Assembly: GCA_037176705.1 (NCBI GenBank)
Contig: CM073889.1
Span: 52,941,596 to 53,005,595 of the forward strand
Source of the DNA: Molossus alvarezi
Lineage: Eukaryota; Chordata; Mammalia; Chiroptera; Molossidae
Direction of reading: 5' to 3'
Length of the DNA stretch: 64,000 bases
Of the stretch, positions 62,318 to 64,000 are shown piece after piece. The stretch's first letter is position 1. Every line of letters begins with the position of its first letter. Under the pieces are notes generated by a model. It ran no database searches. It was not told where the DNA came from and worked only from the letters and a program-made list of their open reading frames with translations. The position numbers and the translations under genes are program-made.

Positions 62318-64000
62318 GTTATCCCCTTTTGTGTTCTGTGTTGGTAATGGTTTCCAAGATTGCACAGTTTTCTACAACATTTCTCAAGGCGATACTTGGA
62401 ATAAGTATGGTTTCTTCTGTAGCAGTTTGTTTCGCCTAATTCTTAGTCAGAACAGTGAACCAACCTAGGGTCTAGAATGAAATAATGGAAAGATTGATAA
62501 CTACTGGTGTTACACATGTGCCATTCTTGAAACAAAGCAACTGAACACATCTAAAGTGATGTAGTTTAAACATTTGATGTGTACATCCAAGGAGAAATAC
62601 TTGAATGTGAAGACACTGACAATACCATGGGTGTTTCACATTGCATTTCTCTGTGAGTTAGAACAAGAGGAGGGTTCTGGAGAAAAGGCACTTGTACAGT
62701 TGACCTGGGCATCAATTTCAATTACCTACCCACAAATTAGGCCCGGTTTGCGTGGCATAGTTTGCATTGGAGAGTTATGCAGTGTTGCATGTAAATGCAG
62801 CTGACTGCCTTCTTTCCTATACGACAAGAAAGTCAATTTGTACGAGAAGAAGAGTTACTTTTCAACATACTACTTGTCTTCCTTGGATATGAGCTGTTTG
62901 CCTGGAAGAGTCTACAAAGCATCTCGATACCAAATACAGGCTGCGCTGCAGAAATGAAACATTTTGGTTAGAGCAGTGTTCAGGTCGTGGAAATCTATAC
63001 CCTATTCAGTTCTACACACATTCTCTCCATGCGTTACCAAATGAATCAGAGTCATGCCATGGATCCACGATACATTTCACTGTTTGTTCCGATTTCCACA
63101 TTAACATAAGGTGTAGATACCTGTTTTCTGCAGAGAATTGAATGTAAACCCTTGTCCTCAGTGTGAAATGCTGAAATTAGCCCGTGGAAATGAATGATAA
63201 CTCCCGAACTTATGCTTAAAATACCCTGTGACAAATTCAACCTATTTCTTGATATCTGACAGAATCATCTCCATGATAACAAGGATTCCTAAGAGTTTCA
63301 GGCCTTTGAATAATGGTCCTGGATTCACATGTTTCAAGAGTATTTCACAGAAGAACCTATGAAAATACAGTGGATAATCAAAGGTGTGCATCACTGGTGT
63401 TCTTTCTCTGCAGAATTATATAATTACATTCAGTTCAAGAGCAGCATGGAAACCTCAATATGGTGTAGTGGCAATTGGACTGTTCAGTGGCTCTCTGTCC
63501 TAAAAACAGTGTTCCCATTGACTAACTTCTTCACACATGTCTAAATATGGTGAAGAAGATTCTTGGGCTATACCCACTTCACAAAACATGGAACCAACAC
63601 TGGTGTTCTGTTCTGCAGATTATGTGTTAGAACAGTTGAGGAAAGTATTGATTCAAGGTAATGTGGCAACCTAACGTTTGCCTATGCCCTTAGACATACT
63701 TCTCACCAGAGATCGTTTCTAGGAGCGTTTATACACACTAAAACGATTCCAAACCAACTGTGTTAGAACTCTGCAGTTCAGTTGAGGAAACTCACTTCCA
63801 TGAAGCCTAGAGAGTGAGGCCTCTCCAACCATAAGCTGTTTTGGTTAAGTACCTAAGAAATGTCTGTTTGTTAAGGTGTAATCACACGAAAACCTAGCAG
63901 TGCACGTTTCTTTCTCTTGTTCCCTACACACAATTACAAGACTTGCTGGTGCAGTCTCAGATATCCTGAATTATGGGCAAAACTCTGTGAGAGCCAGGGG
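62318..64000 (+). repeat. Satellite unit U33 (type IV, cut by the window end)
   Basis: The first 1683 bp of a type IV unit; the rest lies beyond the window. TTTGTTCCGATTTCC near 63083 links it to U29, while its order after U31-U32 corresponds to U28. Private TGGGCATCAATT near 62706. Non-coding. Confidence 0.95.

Larger units (their letters stand above)
449..64000 (+). repeat. Macrosatellite array, about 33 tandem units of about 1.93 kb
   Basis: The sequence from the L1 tail to the window end is one head-to-tail array. Landmarks such as GTTATCCCC, TTGATGTGTACATCC and ACATGTTTCAAGAG recur every 1924-1936 bp in the same order and orientation, 33 times. Units differ by scattered substitutions and short indels, with no inversion and no inserted element between units. 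Base composition is moderately AT-rich, with about 22 CpG per unit, many of them shared by most copies. I recognise no known repeat family and no decayed protein domain in the unit. The array continues past the right edge and probably beyond the L1 on the left. Confidence 0.97.
48798..64000 (+). repeat. Higher-order pentamer of 9661 bp (U26-U30; U31-U33 as a partial second copy)
   Basis: The order type III, type V, type IV begins at 48798 and again at 58459. The offset is 9661 bp for U26/U31, U27/U32 and U28/U33. The U27/U32 pair is the clearest, sharing at least seven variants seen together in no other unit. The second copy runs off the window. Confidence 0.82.

Noticed and set aside
449..64000. 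CRISPR array or bacterial tandem genes
   Set aside because: The period is about 1.93 kb with no short repeat and spacer pattern. The L1 and splice-like, CpG-poor sequence are mammalian; there is no ribosome-binding-site and gene organisation.
449..64000. Endogenous retrovirus or LTR origin of the unit
   Set aside because: I found no paired TG...CA terminal repeats, primer-binding site or recognisable gag/pol motif in the six-frame peptides.

Overview
The window is eukaryotic and almost certainly from a placental mammal. Bases 1-448 are the 3' end of a LINE-1 (L1) retrotransposon: the last 57 codons of ORF2, a 3' UTR with a G-rich purine tract, AATAAA and a poly-A tail. I cannot name the species or the L1 subfamily from this alone.

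Bases 449-64000 are one uninterrupted, head-to-tail tandem array of a non-coding unit of about 1.93 kb (a macrosatellite). I count 32 complete units and a 33rd cut by the window end, all in + orientation. Unit starts were fixed at the GTTATCC that follows the L1 poly-A, and unit lengths are 1924-1936 bp. No other transposon, RNA gene or convincing protein gene was found. The many short open frames are the same few frames recurring once per unit; most begin at GTG or TTG, they carry amino-acid changes between copies, and one switches between 71 and 100 codons through a small indel. I treat them as chance frames.

The units fall into variant classes. Type I (U2-U15, U20-U21) has CACACATGTCT and CCACATCAC. 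Type II (U1, U16-U18, U22) has CACATACTGTCT and CCACTTCAC. Type III (U19, U24, U26, U31) carries a 4-bp and a 6-bp deletion, plus a further 2-bp deletion in three of the four. Type IV (U23, U25, U28, U29, U33 and the 5' part of U30) has TACTTGAATG, ATTAGGCCCGG and a 1-bp deletion. Type V (U27, U32) is a near-identical pair.

These classes recur in higher-order blocks: a trimer of 5804 bp (U5-U7 / U8-U10), a dimer of 3869 bp (U10-U11 / U12-U13), a dimer of 3860 bp (U23-U24 / U25-U26) and a pentamer of 9661 bp (U26-U30 / U31-U33 onward). A type I block (U20-U21) lies inside the type II/III region, and some units are chimeric. This is the pattern expected from unequal exchange and gene conversion in a satellite array.

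The L1 tail joins the satellite at a site matching the L1 endonuclease preference, so the L1 probably inserted into the array and the array may continue upstream of the window. No function is shown by the sequence. Weak per-unit motifs (a CENP-B-box-like element with one extra base, CTCF-core-like matches, splice-like sites) are reported as leads only.
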